Assembly: GCF_036375055.1 (NCBI RefSeq)
Contig: NZ_DASUSQ010000065.1
Span: 1 to 64,000, forward strand
Direction: 5' to 3'
Source of the DNA: Umezawaea sp036375055
GTDB taxonomy: Bacteria > Actinomycetota > Actinomycetes > Mycobacteriales > Pseudonocardiaceae
Length of the DNA stretch: 64,000 bases
Shown: piece after piece, positions 46,001 to 54,481 of the stretch
How positions within the stretch are numbered: the stretch's first letter is position 1
Layout of the letters: each line of letters starts with the position of its first letter
The notes under the pieces: generated by a model
Databases searched by the model: none
The model's input: only the letters and a program-made list of their open reading frames with translations
What the model was told of the DNA's origin: nothing
Program-made: the position numbers and the translations under genes

Positions 46001-49000
46001 GCACGCGCGCGGCGTCGGCCTTGGGCCGCAGCACCTCCGCCAGGCGGGCCGGGGTCAGGTTCTCCACGGTCGCGTCCGCCAGGACGCCCGCGGCGTGCAC
46101 CACGGCCGTCAGCGGGGGCCCGACGACGGCGAGCACCGCGGCCAGCGCGTCGCGGTCCGCGACGTCGGCGGCGGCGATCGTGACCTCGGCGCCCAGCGCG
46201 GTCAGGTCGGCGGCGAGGGCGTCCGCGTCCGGCGCGTCCGGGCCGCGGCGGCTGACGAGCAGCAGGTGCCGCACGCCGTGCTCGGTCACCAGGTGCCGGG
46301 CGACGAGGGCTCCGAGACCACCGGTGCCGCCGGTGACCAGCACCGTGCCCCCCTGGTCGAGGCGGCGGGCCGTCGTGGTGGTCGACCGGCGCCTGGCGAG
46401 CCGGGGGACGTGGAACTCCCCCGCGCGCACGGCCACCAGCGGCTCGCCCGTGGCCACGACGGAGGGCAGGAGGTCGGTCGCCGCGTCCGCGTCGAGGTCG
46501 GCCAGCAGCACCCGGCCGGGGTGCTCGGACTGGACGGTGCGCACGAGGCCCCAGACCCCGGCGGTGTCGAGGTCCACGTCGTCGGTCGGGCGCACCGCGA
46601 CGGCGTTCCGCGTGACCACGAGCAGCCGGGCGTCGGCCGGGCGGTCGGTGGCCAGCCACTCCTGGACGGTGCGCAGGACACCGGGGAGGGTGTCGCCCGG
46701 CACGACGTCGACTGTCGGGGACGGGTCCGCGACCGGGATCGGGACGACCGGCCAGTCCACGGTGAACAGCGCGTCCGTGGCGGGCGCCGCGAGCCGCCGC
46801 CTGGCCACCGGGCGCAGGGTCAGCGACCCGACCGTCGCCACGGGGGTTCCGTCGGGTTCGGTCAGCACGAGGGCGGTGGTGCCGTCGTCGTTCGGCGTGG
46901 CGCGGACCAGGAGCTCGGTGGCACCGCTGGGGTGCAGGGTGACGTCGCGCCAGCTGAACGGCAGGAGGATCTCGTCGTCGGCACCCGCGGCGTCCAGGAC
47001 GAGCGCGTGCAGCGCGGCGTCCAGCAGCGCCGGGTGCACCCGGTACCGTTCGCCACCCCTCGGCGGCTCGGGCAGCCGGATCTCGGCGAACGTCGACGTG
47101 CCCGCCCGCCGGACGGCGTGCAGCCCCCGGAAGGCGGGTCCGTAGCGGTAGCCGAGGTCGGCGAGGCGCTCGTAGGCGTCGGCGACGGGCACGGCCGTCG
47201 CGTCCTCCGGCGGCCACGCGGTCGGCTCGTCACCCGGTTCGGCGGCGGGGGCGAGGACACCGGCGGCGTGGCGGGTCCACGGGGCCCCCTCCGGCCGGGC
47301 GTGGACGGTGAAGGCGCGGTGGCCCTCGGCGTCCGGGGCGGCCACCTGGAGCTGGAGCGCGGTGTCCCCCAGCGGTTCCAGGGGTACCTCCAGCGTCAGC
47401 TCGTCCACCCTCGGGACGCCGAGCCGCTCGCCCGCGGCCACGGCCAGTTCGAGGAACACCGTGGCGGGCACGAGGACGCGGTCGGTGATCACGTGGTCGG
47501 CCAGCCACGACCGGGCCGACGGCGTGACCCGGCCGGTGAACAGGGTGTCCCGCTGGTCGGCCCGGTCCACCTCGCCCGCCAGCAGCGGGTGGTCGGCGGG
47601 CACGAGCCCCAGGGAGCGGGCGTCGGCCCGCGCCGCGGGGGCCTGCCAGAAGTGCCGCCGCTGGAAGGCGTACGTGGGCAGCGGAGCGGGGGTCGCGCCG
47701 GGGAAGAACGAGCCCGCGTCCAGCGGGGCGCCGTTGACGTAGGCCTCGGCGAGGCCCGCGCCGAGGGTCGCGACCTCGTCGCGGCCCGCCCGCAGCAGCG
47801 GCACGACCGTGGCGGTGTCCGGCAGGACGGCCGCCGCCAGCGGGGTCAGGACGGCGTCGGGGCCGACCTCCAGGAACACCGTGGCGCCCAGCGCGGCCAG
47901 CGCGCGGGTCGCGTCGGCGAACAGGACGGTGTCGCGGACCTGCCGCACCCAGTGGTCGGGCGAGGCCAACTGCTCGGCCGTGGCCCGCTCGCCCGTGACG
48001 GTCGAGACGACCGGGATCCGGGGCGCGTGGAGGTCGACGTCCGCCGCGACCGCCCGGAAGTCGTCCAGGACCGCGTCCATGTGCGGGGAGTGGAAGGCGT
48101 GGCTCACGGTCAGGCGGCGCACCCGGCGGCCCGCCGCGCGCCACCGGGCGGCGACGCGCTCGGCCTCGGCCGCGTCGCCGGACACGACCACCGAGCGGGG
48201 ACCGTTGACGGCGGCGAGCGAGACCAGGTCAGACAGCGACTCCCGCACCTCGTCCGGCTCGGCCTCGATCGCGATCATCGCGCCGCCGGGGGGCGCCGAC
48301 ATCATCAACCGGCCCCGTGCCGCGACGAGCCGCGCGGCGTCGGGCAGCGAGAGCACGCCCGCCGCGTGGGCCGCGCCGATCTCGCCGATCGAGTGCCCGG
48401 CCACCAGACCGGGGACGGTGCCGTGGTGCGCGAGGAGCCGGACGAGCGCCGTCTCCAGGGCGAACAGGGCGGGCTGGGTGTAGGAGGTGAGGTGCAGCGG
48501 GCCGCTGTCGTCCGCCGCGAACACGACGTCGCGCAGCGGCTCGTCCAACAGGCCGTCGAAGGCGGCGCAGACCTCGTCGAAGGCCGCGGCGAACACGGGG
48601 TGGGCGGCGTGGAGACCGCGACCCATGCCCGCGCGCTGGGCGCCCTGCCCGGTGAACAGGAACGCGGTGCGCCCGGCGTCGACCGCCGAGCCGCGGTGCA
48701 GGTTCGGCGCCGCGGTGCCCGCCGCGAGCGCGTCCAGGCCCGCGCGGAGGTCACCGCCGAGGACCACCGCGCGGTGCTCGAAGACCGAACGAGCGGTGGC
48801 CAGGGCGATCCCGACGCCCGCGGTGTCCACTCCGGACTCGTCGAGGTGGACGCGCAGCCGGGAGGCCTGCGCCCGCAGCGCGGCCTCGCCGCGCGCGCTC
48901 AGCACCCACGGCGCCGCCACCCCCGGACCGCCGTCGGCCGCGGCCTCGGCGGGCTCGGACTCCGGGGCCTGTTCGAGGATCAGGTGCGCGTTGGTGCCGC

Positions 49001-52000
49001 TGATCCCGAACGAGGAGATCCCCGCGCGGCGCGGCCGTCCCGACTCGGGCCAGTCCTGCTGCTTCGACAGCAGGACGAGACCGTTGGTGTCCCAGTCGAC
49101 GTGCGGTGTCGGCACGTCGGCGTGCAGGGAGCGCGGCAGCACTCCCGTCCGGACGGCGCCGACCATCTTGATCACGCCGCCGATGCCCGCCGCCGCCTGG
49201 GCGTGGCCGATGTTGGACTTGAGCGACCCGACGAACAGCCTGCGCCCGTCGGACCGGCTCCCGCCGTAGACCGCCGCCAGCGCCTCGGCCTCGATCGGGT
49301 CCCCGAGCACGGTCCCGGTGCCGTGCGCCTCCACGGCGTCCACGTCCGAGGCGGCCAGTCCCGCGTCGGCCAGCGCGGACCGGATCACCGCCTCCTGCGA
49401 CGGGCCGTGCGGCGCGGTGAGGCCGTTGGACGCGCCGTCCTGGTTCACCGCGCTGCCCCGCACCACGGCCAGCACGGGGTGGCCCAGCCGCGTGGCGTCC
49501 GACAGCCGCTCGACCAGGACCAGGCCCACGCCCTCGGACCAGCCCGTGCCGTCCGCGCCCGCGCCGAACGACTTGCACCGCCCGTCGACCGCCAGTCCGC
49601 GCTGCCGCGAGAACTCCACGAACATGCCGGGCGTGGCCATCACCGTGGCACCGCCCGCGAGCGCGAGGTCGCTCTCGCCCGAGCGCAGCGAGCGCACGGC
49701 CAGGTGCAGCGCCACCAGCGACGACGAGCACGCCGTGTCGACCGTCAGCGCGGGCCCGGTCAGCCCGAGCTGGTAGGCGATGCGCCCGGACGCGACGCTG
49801 GTGGTCGTCCCGGTCAGCACGTGCCCGTGGGTCGACTCGGGAGCCTCGGCCATCCTCGGCCCGTACTCCAGGGCCGTGGCGCCGACGAAGACGCCGGTGG
49901 CGCTGCCCCGCAACGACTTCGGGTCGACGCCCGCCCGTTCGACGGCCTCCCACGCGGTCTCCAGGAGCAGCCGCTGCTGCGGGTCCATCGCCTCGGCCTC
50001 GCGCGGCGAGATCCCGAAGAACTCCGCGTCGAACTCGCCCGCGTCGTGCAGGAAACCGCCGTGCCGCACGGTGCTGCGCCCCGGCAGGCCGGGCTCGGGG
50101 TCGTACAGGTCGGTGTCCCAGCCGCGGTTGGCCGGGAACTCGCCGACCGCGTCCACGCCGTCGGCGACCAGGCGCCACAGGTCCTCCGGCGACGAGACCC
50201 CGCCGGGGAAGCGGCACGCCATGCCCACGATCGCGATCGGCTCGTCGGCGCCGACCCGCGCCGCGGTCGAGGTGTTCGCCGCGACCGCACCGTCCTCCTC
50301 GGACCGGAGGAACGCGGTCAGCGCCGCGGGCGTCGGGTGGGAGTACAGGAGCCCGCTCGGCAGCGCCAGACCGGTGGCGTGCGCGAGGGCGGTGCGCAGC
50401 TCGGTGGCCATCAGCGAGGTGAAACCCAGGTCGGTGAACGCGGTGTGCGCCGGCACCCGCTCGCCCGGTGCGCTGCCGAGCACGGCGGCGACGTGCCTGC
50501 TCACCAGCTCCTCGACGTCCGCGGCCGGTTCGACGGGCCTCGGCTCGCCCGCGGGGCCCGGCAGGGCCGGGGTGATCCGCTCGCGGTCGTCGAACCAGTG
50601 GTGCGCGCGCTGGAAGGCGTAGGTGGGCAGCTCGACGTCCGCGGCGGCCGGGTCGTCGGCGAGCACCGAGGCCCAGTCGACGCCGTGGCCCCGCACGTGG
50701 GCGTGCGCCACCGCCGTGAGGGCCGTGTCGACGTCGGGGCGGTCCGCGCGCAGGACCGGGGTGGCCACGACCGCGCCGGGATCGGGCAGGCACGCCGCCG
50801 CGTGCGCCGAGAGGACGCCGTCCGGGCCCAGCTCCAGCAGGGTCGTGACGCCCTCGGCCGCCAGGGTGCGGACCGCGTCCAGGAAGCGCACCGGCCGCCG
50901 GACCTGCTCGACCCAGTGGTCGGGTGAGGTGAGGCGGTCGGCGGTGGCGACCTCACCGGTCACCGTGGACACGACCGGGATCGCCGGTGCCGCGAGGGTG
51001 AGCGGGGCGACCGCCGCGCGGAACTCGTCGAGCACCGCGTCCACGTGCGGCGAGTGGAAGGCGTGGCTCACGTCGAGCCGCCTGGTCCGGTGCCCGAGCG
51101 CGGTGAACGCCGCCGCCACGCGGAGGGCGGCCTCCACGTCCCCGGAGAGCACCACGGAGTCGGGACCGTTGACGGCGGCGACGGCCAGCCGCCCCTCCTC
51201 GGAGCGCAGCAGGTCGTGCGCCTGCGCCTCGGTGGCCCGCACCGCCACCATGGCCCCGCCCTCCGGCAGGGCCTGCATGAGCCGGGAGCGGGCCGCCACC
51301 AGGCGGGCCGCGTCGGGCAGCGCGAGCACCCCGGCGACGTGGGCGGCACCGATCTCGCCGATCGAGTGCCCGGCGACGAAGTCGGGGCGCAGCCCCCACG
51401 ATTCGAGCAGCCGGAACAGCGCCACCTCCACGGCGAACAGCGCGGGCTGGGTGAAGCCGGTGCGGTCCAGGTCGGCCCCGCCCTCGGCGATCACGTCCGC
51501 GAGCGGCCGGGGCAGCAGCGGGTCCAGTTCCGCGGCGACCTCGTCGAACGCGCGGGCGTAGCGGGGGAAGGCGTCGTAGAGCCCGCTGCCCATGGCGGCG
51601 CGCTGCGACCCCTGCCCGGTGAACAGGAAGCCGAGCTTCCCCGGAGCGACCGCGCCCGTCACGACCGAGGCCGACGGCAGCCCGGCGGCCACGGCGTCGA
51701 GTCCGCTCAGCAGGCCCTCGCGGTCCGCGGCGGTGACGACCGCGCGGTGGCCGAACACGGCCCGGCGGGTGACCAGGGCGCGGGCGACGGCGGTGGGCGC
51801 GTGCTCGGGGTGCCGGGCGGCGAAGTCCCGCAGCCGCGACGCCTGCGCGCGCAGCGCCGCGTCGGTGTGCCCGGACACCACCCACGACAGCGCCGCGCGG
51901 TCGTGGCCCTCGACCGGCGCGACCGCGGCCGTCCCCACCGGCGGCGGCTCGGTCACCACGACGTGGCAGTTGGTGCCGCCCATGCCGAACGAGCTGACGC

Positions 52001-53228
52001 CCGCCACCAGCGGGCGGTCCTCGCGCGGCCACGGGGTCAGCCGCCGCTGCACCTCCAGGCCCAGCCACACCAGGGAGATGCGCGGCGCGGGGGCCTCGAA
52101 GTTGAGGCTGGACGGGATCCTGCGGTGGCGGATGCTCAGCAGCACCTTGATCAGCCCGGCGATGCCCGCCGCGCTCTCCAGGTGCCCGATGTTGGTCTTG
52201 ACCGAGCCGATCCGCAGCCGCGCGTCGGCGGGGCGGCCGGTGCCCAGCGCGGCGCCGAGCGCGGCGGCCTCGATCGGGTCGCCGACAGGGGTCCCTGTCC
52301 CGTGCAGCTCGACGTACTGCACCTCGTCGGCGGCGATGCCCGACTTCCCGTAGGCCTCCCGCAGCATCGCCTCCTGGGCGGACGCGCTCGGCACGGTGAG
52401 GCCGTCGGTGGCGCCGTCGTTGTTGAGCGCGGTGCCGAGGATGACGCCGTGGACGCGGTCGCCGTCGGCCAGCGCCAGGCTCAGCGGTTTGAGGACGACG
52501 ACCCCGCCGCCCTCGCCGGGGACGAAGCCGTTGGCGCGGGAGTCGAACGCGTACGTGGTGCCGTCCGGTGACAGCCCGCCGAAGCGCAGCTCGGCCAGCA
52601 CGTTGCCGGGCAGCAGGTTCAGGTTCACGCCCGCGGCGATGGCGAGGGTCGACTCGCCGCCGCGCAGGCTGGCGCACGCCAGGTGGACCGCGGCCAGCGA
52701 GGAGGACTGCGCGGTGTCGACCGCGAGGCTCGGCCCGTGCAGCCCCAGGTGGTAGGAGACGCGGTTGGCGATGATCCCGCGGTTCACGCCGGTCATCGTG
52801 TGCTGGGTGACCGCCCGGTCGCCGTGCTGGTGGACCAGGGCCGCGTAGTCGTCGCGCAGCGCGCCGACGAGGACCGCCGTGCGGCTGCCGCGCAGCGACT
52901 CCGGGACCACGCCCGCGTCCTCCAGCGCCTCCCAGACCAGTTCGAGCACGAGGCGCTGCTGGGGGTCCATGGCCGCGGCCTCGCGCGGGGAGACGCGGAA
53001 GAACGCCGCGTCGAAGTCGCCGACGGCGTCGAGGAAACCGCCTCGCCGGGGGCCGGGAACGCCCTCCCACCGGCCCGGCGGGGCGTCGACGACGGCGCTC
53101 GCGCCGTCCTCCAGCAGCCGCCAGAAGGCGGCGGGGCCGTCCGCCCTGGGAAAGCGGCACGCGACGCCGATGACGGCGACGGCCTCCAGCTCGGGCTCCG
53201 GGACGCGGTGGGTGTTCTCGGCGGACAC
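40050..53228 (-). CDS. Type I PKS: KSQ loading module plus two reducing modules
   Basis: About 4392 aa. The loading module is KSQ (VDTAQSSS, Gln at about residue 174 replaces the active Cys) - AT (GHSIGE, HAFHS: malonyl) - ACP (LGFTSL). It decarboxylates malonyl-ACP to an acetyl starter. Module 1: KS (about 1000-1420), AT (malonyl), DH (about 1880-2150, HVITDRVLVP with Asp in place of the usual Gly), KR (about 2290-2470, LAD in place of LDD), ACP. Module 2: KS (about 2660-3080), AT (malonyl), DH (HVVAGVPLVP, intact), KR (TGATGALG, ADD), ACP. A C-terminal docking segment (about 4315-4392) should hand over to the next protein. GTG 53228 is chosen because GAGGAG lies five bases upstream; GTG 53240 is in frame but lacks this. 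Predicted intermediate: hexa-2,4-dienoyl. Confidence 0.95.
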   Translation of the reverse strand: MSAENTHRVPEPELEAVAVIGVACRFPRADGPAAFWRLLEDGASAVVDAPPGRWEGVPGPRRGGFLDAVGDFDAAFFRVSPREAAAMDPQQRLVLELVWEALEDAGVVPESLRGSRTAVLVGALRDDYAALVHQHGDRAVTQHTMTGVNRGIIANRVSYHLGLHGPSLAVDTAQSSSLAAVHLACASLRGGESTLAIAAGVNLNLLPGNVLAELRFGGLSPDGTTYAFDSRANGFVPGEGGGVVVLKPLSLALADGDRVHGVILGTALNNDGATDGLTVPSASAQEAMLREAYGKSGIAADEVQYVELHGTGTPVGDPIEAAALGAALGTGRPADARLRIGSVKTNIGHLESAAGIAGLIKVLLSIRHRRIPSSLNFEAPAPRISLVWLGLEVQRRLTPWPREDRPLVAGVSSFGMGGTNCHVVVTEPPPVGTAAVAPVEGHDRAALSWVVSGHTDAALRAQASRLRDFAARHPEHAPTAVARALVTRRAVFGHRAVVTAADREGLLSGLDAVAAGLPSASVVTGAVAPGKLGFLFTGQGSQRAAMGSGLYDAFPRYARAFDEVAAELDPLLPRPLADVIAEGGADLDRTGFTQPALFAVEVALFRLLESWGLRPDFVAGHSIGEIGAAHVAGVLALPDAARLVAARSRLMQALPEGGAMVAVRATEAQAHDLLRSEEGRLAVAAVNGPDSVVLSGDVEAALRVAAAFTALGHRTRRLDVSHAFHSPHVDAVLDEFRAAVAPLTLAAPAIPVVSTVTGEVATADRLTSPDHWVEQVRRPVRFLDAVRTLAAEGVTTLLELGPDGVLSAHAAACLPDPGAVVATPVLRADRPDVDTALTAVAHAHVRGHGVDWASVLADDPAAADVELPTYAFQRAHHWFDDRERITPALPGPAGEPRPVEPAADVEELVSRHVAAVLGSAPGERVPAHTAFTDLGFTSLMATELRTALAHATGLALPSGLLYSHPTPAALTAFLRSEEDGAVAANTSTAARVGADEPIAIVGMACRFPGGVSSPEDLWRLVADGVDAVGEFPANRGWDTDLYDPEPGLPGRSTVRHGGFLHDAGEFDAEFFGISPREAEAMDPQQRLLLETAWEAVERAGVDPKSLRGSATGVFVGATALEYGPRMAEAPESTHGHVLTGTTTSVASGRIAYQLGLTGPALTVDTACSSSLVALHLAVRSLRSGESDLALAGGATVMATPGMFVEFSRQRGLAVDGRCKSFGAGADGTGWSEGVGLVLVERLSDATRLGHPVLAVVRGSAVNQDGASNGLTAPHGPSQEAVIRSALADAGLAASDVDAVEAHGTGTVLGDPIEAEALAAVYGGSRSDGRRLFVGSLKSNIGHAQAAAGIGGVIKMVGAVRTGVLPRSLHADVPTPHVDWDTNGLVLLSKQQDWPESGRPRRAGISSFGISGTNAHLILEQAPESEPAEAAADGGPGVAAPWVLSARGEAALRAQASRLRVHLDESGVDTAGVGIALATARSVFEHRAVVLGGDLRAGLDALAAGTAAPNLHRGSAVDAGRTAFLFTGQGAQRAGMGRGLHAAHPVFAAAFDEVCAAFDGLLDEPLRDVVFAADDSGPLHLTSYTQPALFALETALVRLLAHHGTVPGLVAGHSIGEIGAAHAAGVLSLPDAARLVAARGRLMMSAPPGGAMIAIEAEPDEVRESLSDLVSLAAVNGPRSVVVSGDAAEAERVAARWRAAGRRVRRLTVSHAFHSPHMDAVLDDFRAVAADVDLHAPRIPVVSTVTGERATAEQLASPDHWVRQVRDTVLFADATRALAALGATVFLEVGPDAVLTPLAAAVLPDTATVVPLLRAGRDEVATLGAGLAEAYVNGAPLDAGSFFPGATPAPLPTYAFQRRHFWQAPAARADARSLGLVPADHPLLAGEVDRADQRDTLFTGRVTPSARSWLADHVITDRVLVPATVFLELAVAAGERLGVPRVDELTLEVPLEPLGDTALQLQVAAPDAEGHRAFTVHARPEGAPWTRHAAGVLAPAAEPGDEPTAWPPEDATAVPVADAYERLADLGYRYGPAFRGLHAVRRAGTSTFAEIRLPEPPRGGERYRVHPALLDAALHALVLDAAGADDEILLPFSWRDVTLHPSGATELLVRATPNDDGTTALVLTEPDGTPVATVGSLTLRPVARRRLAAPATDALFTVDWPVVPIPVADPSPTVDVVPGDTLPGVLRTVQEWLATDRPADARLLVVTRNAVAVRPTDDVDLDTAGVWGLVRTVQSEHPGRVLLADLDADAATDLLPSVVATGEPLVAVRAGEFHVPRLARRRSTTTTARRLDQGGTVLVTGGTGGLGALVARHLVTEHGVRHLLLVSRRGPDAPDADALAADLTALGAEVTIAAADVADRDALAAVLAVVGPPLTAVVHAAGVLADATVENLTPARLAEVLRPKADAARVLHELTEGTDLAAFVLFSSVSGIIGTAGQANYAAANAVLDALAHHRASRGLAGTSLAWGLWDEGMGSGLTDADLARWRRTGVRPLTAARGLALFDAALAAGDPLVVPAALEPSSPLLRARPRPAARPRPTSDWAGRVAALPEAKRAAAVLDLVRAEAAAVLGHEGPVDARRTFNDLGFDSLAGMDLRSRLGTATGLRLTASVTFDHPTPDRLAAHLLAEVAGAKPTARRAARVGADEPIAIVGMACRFPGGVSSPRDLWRLVADGVDAVGGFPTNRGWAEDLYDPDPERTGTSTTRDGGFLHDADLFDREFFGLSPREATATDPQQRLLLETAWETFESAGIDPESVRGSNTGVFTGAMYDDYASRLADTPEEFEGFLLAGNLSSVLSGRLSYTYGLRGPALTVDTACSSSLVALHLAVRSLRSGECDLAFAGGVTVMSSPHTFVEFSRQRGLAADGRCKSFGAGADGTGWSEGVGLLLVERLSDARRHGHRVLAVVRGSAVNQDGASNGLTAPHGPSQEAVIRSALADSGLTPADVDAVEAHGTGTVLGDPIEAGALAAVYGAGRGEADRLFVGSLKSNIGHAQAAAGVGGVIKMIGALRAGVLPRSLHADVPSPHVDWDTSGLSLLTRRRDWPDQGRPRRAGVSSFGISGTNAHVILEQVPDAEPPSPPSGGVVPWIVTGRTDQAVREQAARLARHVKDHPELSAADVGYSLATGRALLDRGAAVVGADRDTLLRGLSAIAAGSAAPGVVLGHRAAAPGKTAFLFTGQGSQRPGMGAGLHAAHPVFAAALDEVCGHLDPLLPRPLKEVLFAEADSPEAKLLDDTVFTQAALFAVETALHRLLRHWGAAPDYVLGHSVGEVSAACAAGVLDLPDACVLVAERGRLMQAARRGGAMIAIEAGEDDVRATLAPYGDRLGVAAVNGPRAVVVSGDAEAADEVAARWRADGVRTTRLPVSHAFHSAHMDGVLDEFRAVVRTLTFHPPRVPVVSNLTGDLADEEQVISPEYWVRHVREAVRFADGVRCLEREGVTDFVELGPDAVLTALARTCLAEPTGELVPTLRRRRDEAESVARAVALLRLRGAAPDWRAVFPGARRVDLPTYAFQRERYWLSAAGGPVDASGLGLTGTGHPVLGAVVGLADRDVHVFTGRLATGTHPWLADHVVAGVPLVPASAVVEMAVSAGEHLGVPRIGELTLSAPLVLSSDALQLQLTVGEAGQAGDRGFTLRARSDGGPWTAHAEGVLTPAADDGEGLAPWPPAAAEVAVDDFYGTLPGFDYGPAFRGLRRVWRGDGELFAEVDLPEPARSEARRYALHPALLDAALHPLLLDADAPRVPFTWRGVGLHPAGASSLRVRLRTTGELTSITVADGTGAPVATVESLLLRPFERGAVRSGGLHRVAWTPLPATLRAAGGTPVITGDPAEFLAAVDPVPETAVLQARSTGPDVPSAARAVLGRTLRALRTWLADERFARSTLVVATRGAVATGGEGVTDPAAAAVWGLVRTAQTEHPGRVVLADLDSDTVPSGLVELGEPQLAVRDGRALVPRLAAAGPPAPATARWDRGTVLVTGATGALGTHLVRHLVTEHGARRLLLVSRRGAGRDLVGELAALGVDVTTAACDAGDRDALAAVLAAVPAEHPLTAVVHVAGVADDAVLADVTEERLDGVLTAKLDAAWHLHELTRDLDLSAFVLYSSVAGLLGTAGQAAYAAANTSLDALAEHRAALGLPARSLAWGLWETASALSGHLAETDLRRLARTGLRPLATADALALFDAAMSATEPVLAVTRLDLDGLRDPVPPLLSGLAPRTAARPSATPAPGAARLAALPDSEVDRVLTDLVRGHVATVLGHSDPTAVGTDRPFRDLGLDSLTSVELRNLLTRSTGLRLSASLVFDHPTPAALVRHLRELVEAERAPADEPVTARLGGLTEAVRTAAEDPVAFARITAELRALLDVAEEAAGRRAEQDTGAPLDSASDEELFALINDFT
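45241..45318. repeat. Direct repeat between PKS modules, copy A
   Basis: About 78 bp, identical to 50188-50265. It spans the junction of the preceding ACP linker and the start of the module 2 KS. The adjoining KS coding regions are also nearly identical over long stretches, so homologous recombination between modules is possible. Confidence 0.8.
50188..50265. repeat. Direct repeat between PKS modules, copy B
   Basis: Second copy of the repeat at 45241-45318, here at the start of the module 1 KS. Recombination between the copies would delete or duplicate exactly one module (about 4.9 kb). Confidence 0.8.
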
Positions 53229-53277
53229 GTGACTCCTCACTCGACTTCCGTAGGTGCGGTGCGGGAACCCCGGCCCG

Positions 53278-54441
53278 CTACCACTCCACCCGCAGGCGGG
53301 CGAGGCCGCGGATCGACATCCCCTCCTTCCAGACCACGGCGTCGGACCCCGTGGCGACGCGCAGTCCGGGGAAGCGGCGCAGCAGGCGTTCCAGGACGAT
53401 CCGGAGCTGGAGCCTCGCCAGCGGCGCGCCGAGGCAGCGGTGCACGCCGTGCCCGAACGTCAGGTGCGCGGCGCCGTGACCGCTGGGGCACAGGCCCTCC
53501 GGCCGCTCCCACGCCGCGGCGTCCCGGTTCCCGTGCAGCAGCGAGACGACAACGGCCTCGCCGGTGCGGACGACGACGGTCCCGAGCCGCACCGGTTCCA
53601 GCGCCACGCGGGGGAAGCTGAGCGGGGTGGACGGGGTGAGCCGCAGCAGCTCGTCGACCAGCCCGTCCAGGTTCTCGGGGTGGGCGCGGAGGTCGTCGAG
53701 CACGACGGGGTCCGACAGCAGCGCGAGCACCGACAGGCCGATCTGGCCGACGGTGGTCTCGTAGCCCGCCATCAGCAGGGACAGGCCCAGCGTCAGCATC
53801 TCCCCCGGCGACAGCCTGCCCTGGTCCTGCGCCGCGATCAGGTCGGTGAGCAGGTCCTCGTCGTCGCTGTCGCGCTTGCGCGCCACCAGCTCCGCCATGT
53901 AGTCGACGAGTTCGAGGCGGCGGCGGGACTTCTCCCTCGGCGAGCTGGCGGAGATGTCGAACAGCACCTCGACCCAGTCGCGGAAGACGTCGCCGTCCTC
54001 GGCCGGGATGCCGAGCATCGAGCAGAGGACGGACAGCGGCAGCGGGGTGGCGAGCAGCCCGATCAGGTCGGCGCCCGGCCCGGCCGCGGCGAGCGCGTCG
54101 AGGCGCTCGTCGGCGAGGCGCTCGACCGCGGGCGCCATGGCGGCGACCCGGCGGGTGGTGAACGCGCCGCTCACGACGCGGCGCAGCCGGGCGTGGTCCG
54201 CGCCGTCCATGCTCATCACGGCGTCCGGCGCGGGCTGCGCGTCGTTGAACCTCGGCGAGTGCGGCTTCGTCGCCTCGGCCCGGCTGAACCGCTGGTCCGC
54301 GAGCACCGCCCTGCCGAGGGCGTGGTCGCGGACCAGCCACATCCCGTCGCCCACGGGCGTGACGAACGGGACGACCCCGCTTCCCGGCTCCATGAACGCC
54401 GGGAGCGGACCCAGGTCGTCCACACCGTGCTCCTGTGCCAC
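53278..54441 (-). CDS. Cytochrome P450
   Basis: A 387-aa soluble bacterial P450. The I-helix reads LLMAGYETT with Tyr where Asp/Glu or His is common. The ExxR motif is in DELLRLTP, and the haem loop is FGHGVHRCLGAPLARL. GTG 54441 is preferred (GAGAGGAG about eight bases upstream) over GTG 54465. The gene lies 49 bp before the KSQ PKS and 40 bp after the aminotransferase, in the same operon. With the fused alpha-hydroxyacid oxidase and the aminotransferase it is the best candidate for hydroxylating C2 of the released acid; late-stage tailoring is the alternative. Redox partners are not encoded in the window. Confidence 0.92.
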   Translation of the reverse strand: MAQEHGVDDLGPLPAFMEPGSGVVPFVTPVGDGMWLVRDHALGRAVLADQRFSRAEATKPHSPRFNDAQPAPDAVMSMDGADHARLRRVVSGAFTTRRVAAMAPAVERLADERLDALAAAGPGADLIGLLATPLPLSVLCSMLGIPAEDGDVFRDWVEVLFDISASSPREKSRRRLELVDYMAELVARKRDSDDEDLLTDLIAAQDQGRLSPGEMLTLGLSLLMAGYETTVGQIGLSVLALLSDPVVLDDLRAHPENLDGLVDELLRLTPSTPLSFPRVALEPVRLGTVVVRTGEAVVVSLLHGNRDAAAWERPEGLCPSGHGAAHLTFGHGVHRCLGAPLARLQLRIVLERLLRRFPGLRVATGSDAVVWKEGMSIRGLARLRVEW

Positions 54442-54481
54442 TCGCGTGCTCCTCTCCGCTACCACGTCCGTCGTCCCGCCG

